Source: Methylophaga thalassica (GTDB lineage Bacteria; Pseudomonadota; Gammaproteobacteria; Nitrosococcales; Methylophagaceae). Taken from it: a stretch of 64,000 bases of DNA. Below the pieces are notes generated by a model. That model searched no databases, was not told where the DNA came from, and worked only from the letters and a program-made list of their open reading frames with translations. Position numbers and translations under genes: made by a program. The DNA lies in NCBI RefSeq assembly GCF_030159795.1, contig NZ_BSND01000003.1, forward strand, positions 806,001-870,000, read 5' to 3'. Within the stretch, counting starts at the first letter, position 1; each line of letters opens with the position of its first letter. Shown piece by piece: positions 63,915 through 64,000 of the stretch.

Positions 63915-64000
63915 TTTTTCGTTAATTAACACACAGTTTTTACTACCCAAAACAAGCGTTTCAGCGTAGAGTACGCCTAACTTTTTTAGGGGTAGAATGA

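Noticed and set aside
1-64000. Mobile elements, prophage, tRNA or rRNA genes
   Set aside because: I saw no transposase, integrase, phage structural gene, terminal repeat, or cloverleaf-like sequence that I could support.

Overview
The window looks like chromosomal DNA from a marine or halotolerant gammaproteobacterium. By eye the base composition is moderately AT-rich. Most protein families are gammaproteobacterial (YqhD, NemR/NemA, NsrR, MtgA, Blc-type lipocalin, DUF3080). It also carries ectoine catabolism and an fmd-type formamide cluster of the kind first described in Methylophilus. A Methylophaga-like methylotroph would fit, including the phosphoketolase/acetate kinase pair, but no methanol or RuMP gene is present to prove it. 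I see no rRNA, tRNA, insertion sequence, phage gene or CRISPR array.

Layout. 1-1.3 kb: end of a secreted protein, an Ada/Ogt-type DNA repair methyltransferase, and a 570-bp non-coding stretch with three regularly spaced ~105-bp repeats, each holding paired DnaA boxes. 1.3-4.7 kb: an overlapping porin / phosphate-binding-like protein / diguanylate cyclase operon. 4.7-10.8 kb (minus): a two-propeller dehydrogenase-like protein, then a NemR regulon (nemR, yqhD, quinone reductase, nemA) with two near-identical operators. 11-16.1 kb (plus): a four-gene ectoine degradation operon. 16.1-29.5 kb: mixed stress, metal and regulatory genes (PepSY protein, GNAT, chrA, DUF2061 with a Fur box, dps, a voltage-gated cation channel, isochorismatase-like hydrolase, lipocalin, nsrR, a diguanylate cyclase, ohrR, an MscS channel, an SDR, a cold-shock protein). 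29.9-36.3 kb: a CHASE-PAS-PAS sensor with no output domain, DUF3080 lipoprotein, GAF-GGDEF cyclase and a TonB siderophore receptor. 36.5-40.1 kb: phosphoketolase and acetate kinase. 40.1-44.5 kb: cupin, HD-GYP phosphodiesterase, lipoproteins, AEC transporter, mtgA.

44.7-62.6 kb is the most coherent region: about 18 kb, all on the plus strand, with the order fmdC-fmdA-fmdB-urtABCDE-ureDABCEFG-hupE/ureJ, followed by a giant NCS1-permease/histidine kinase/receiver protein and a LuxR-type response regulator. Together they would bring formamide and urea across both membranes, hydrolyse them to ammonia (formamidase, nickel urease with its chaperones), and probably sense a nitrogenous solute through the permease-like sensor. 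The kinase-regulator pair next to the nitrogen cluster is the best candidate for a poorly described system. A zinc alcohol dehydrogenase closes the window.

Nitrogen recovery is a recurring theme (ectoine, formamide, urea), as is c-di-GMP signalling (three cyclases with GGDEF/GGEEF and RxxD I-sites plus one HD-GYP protein).
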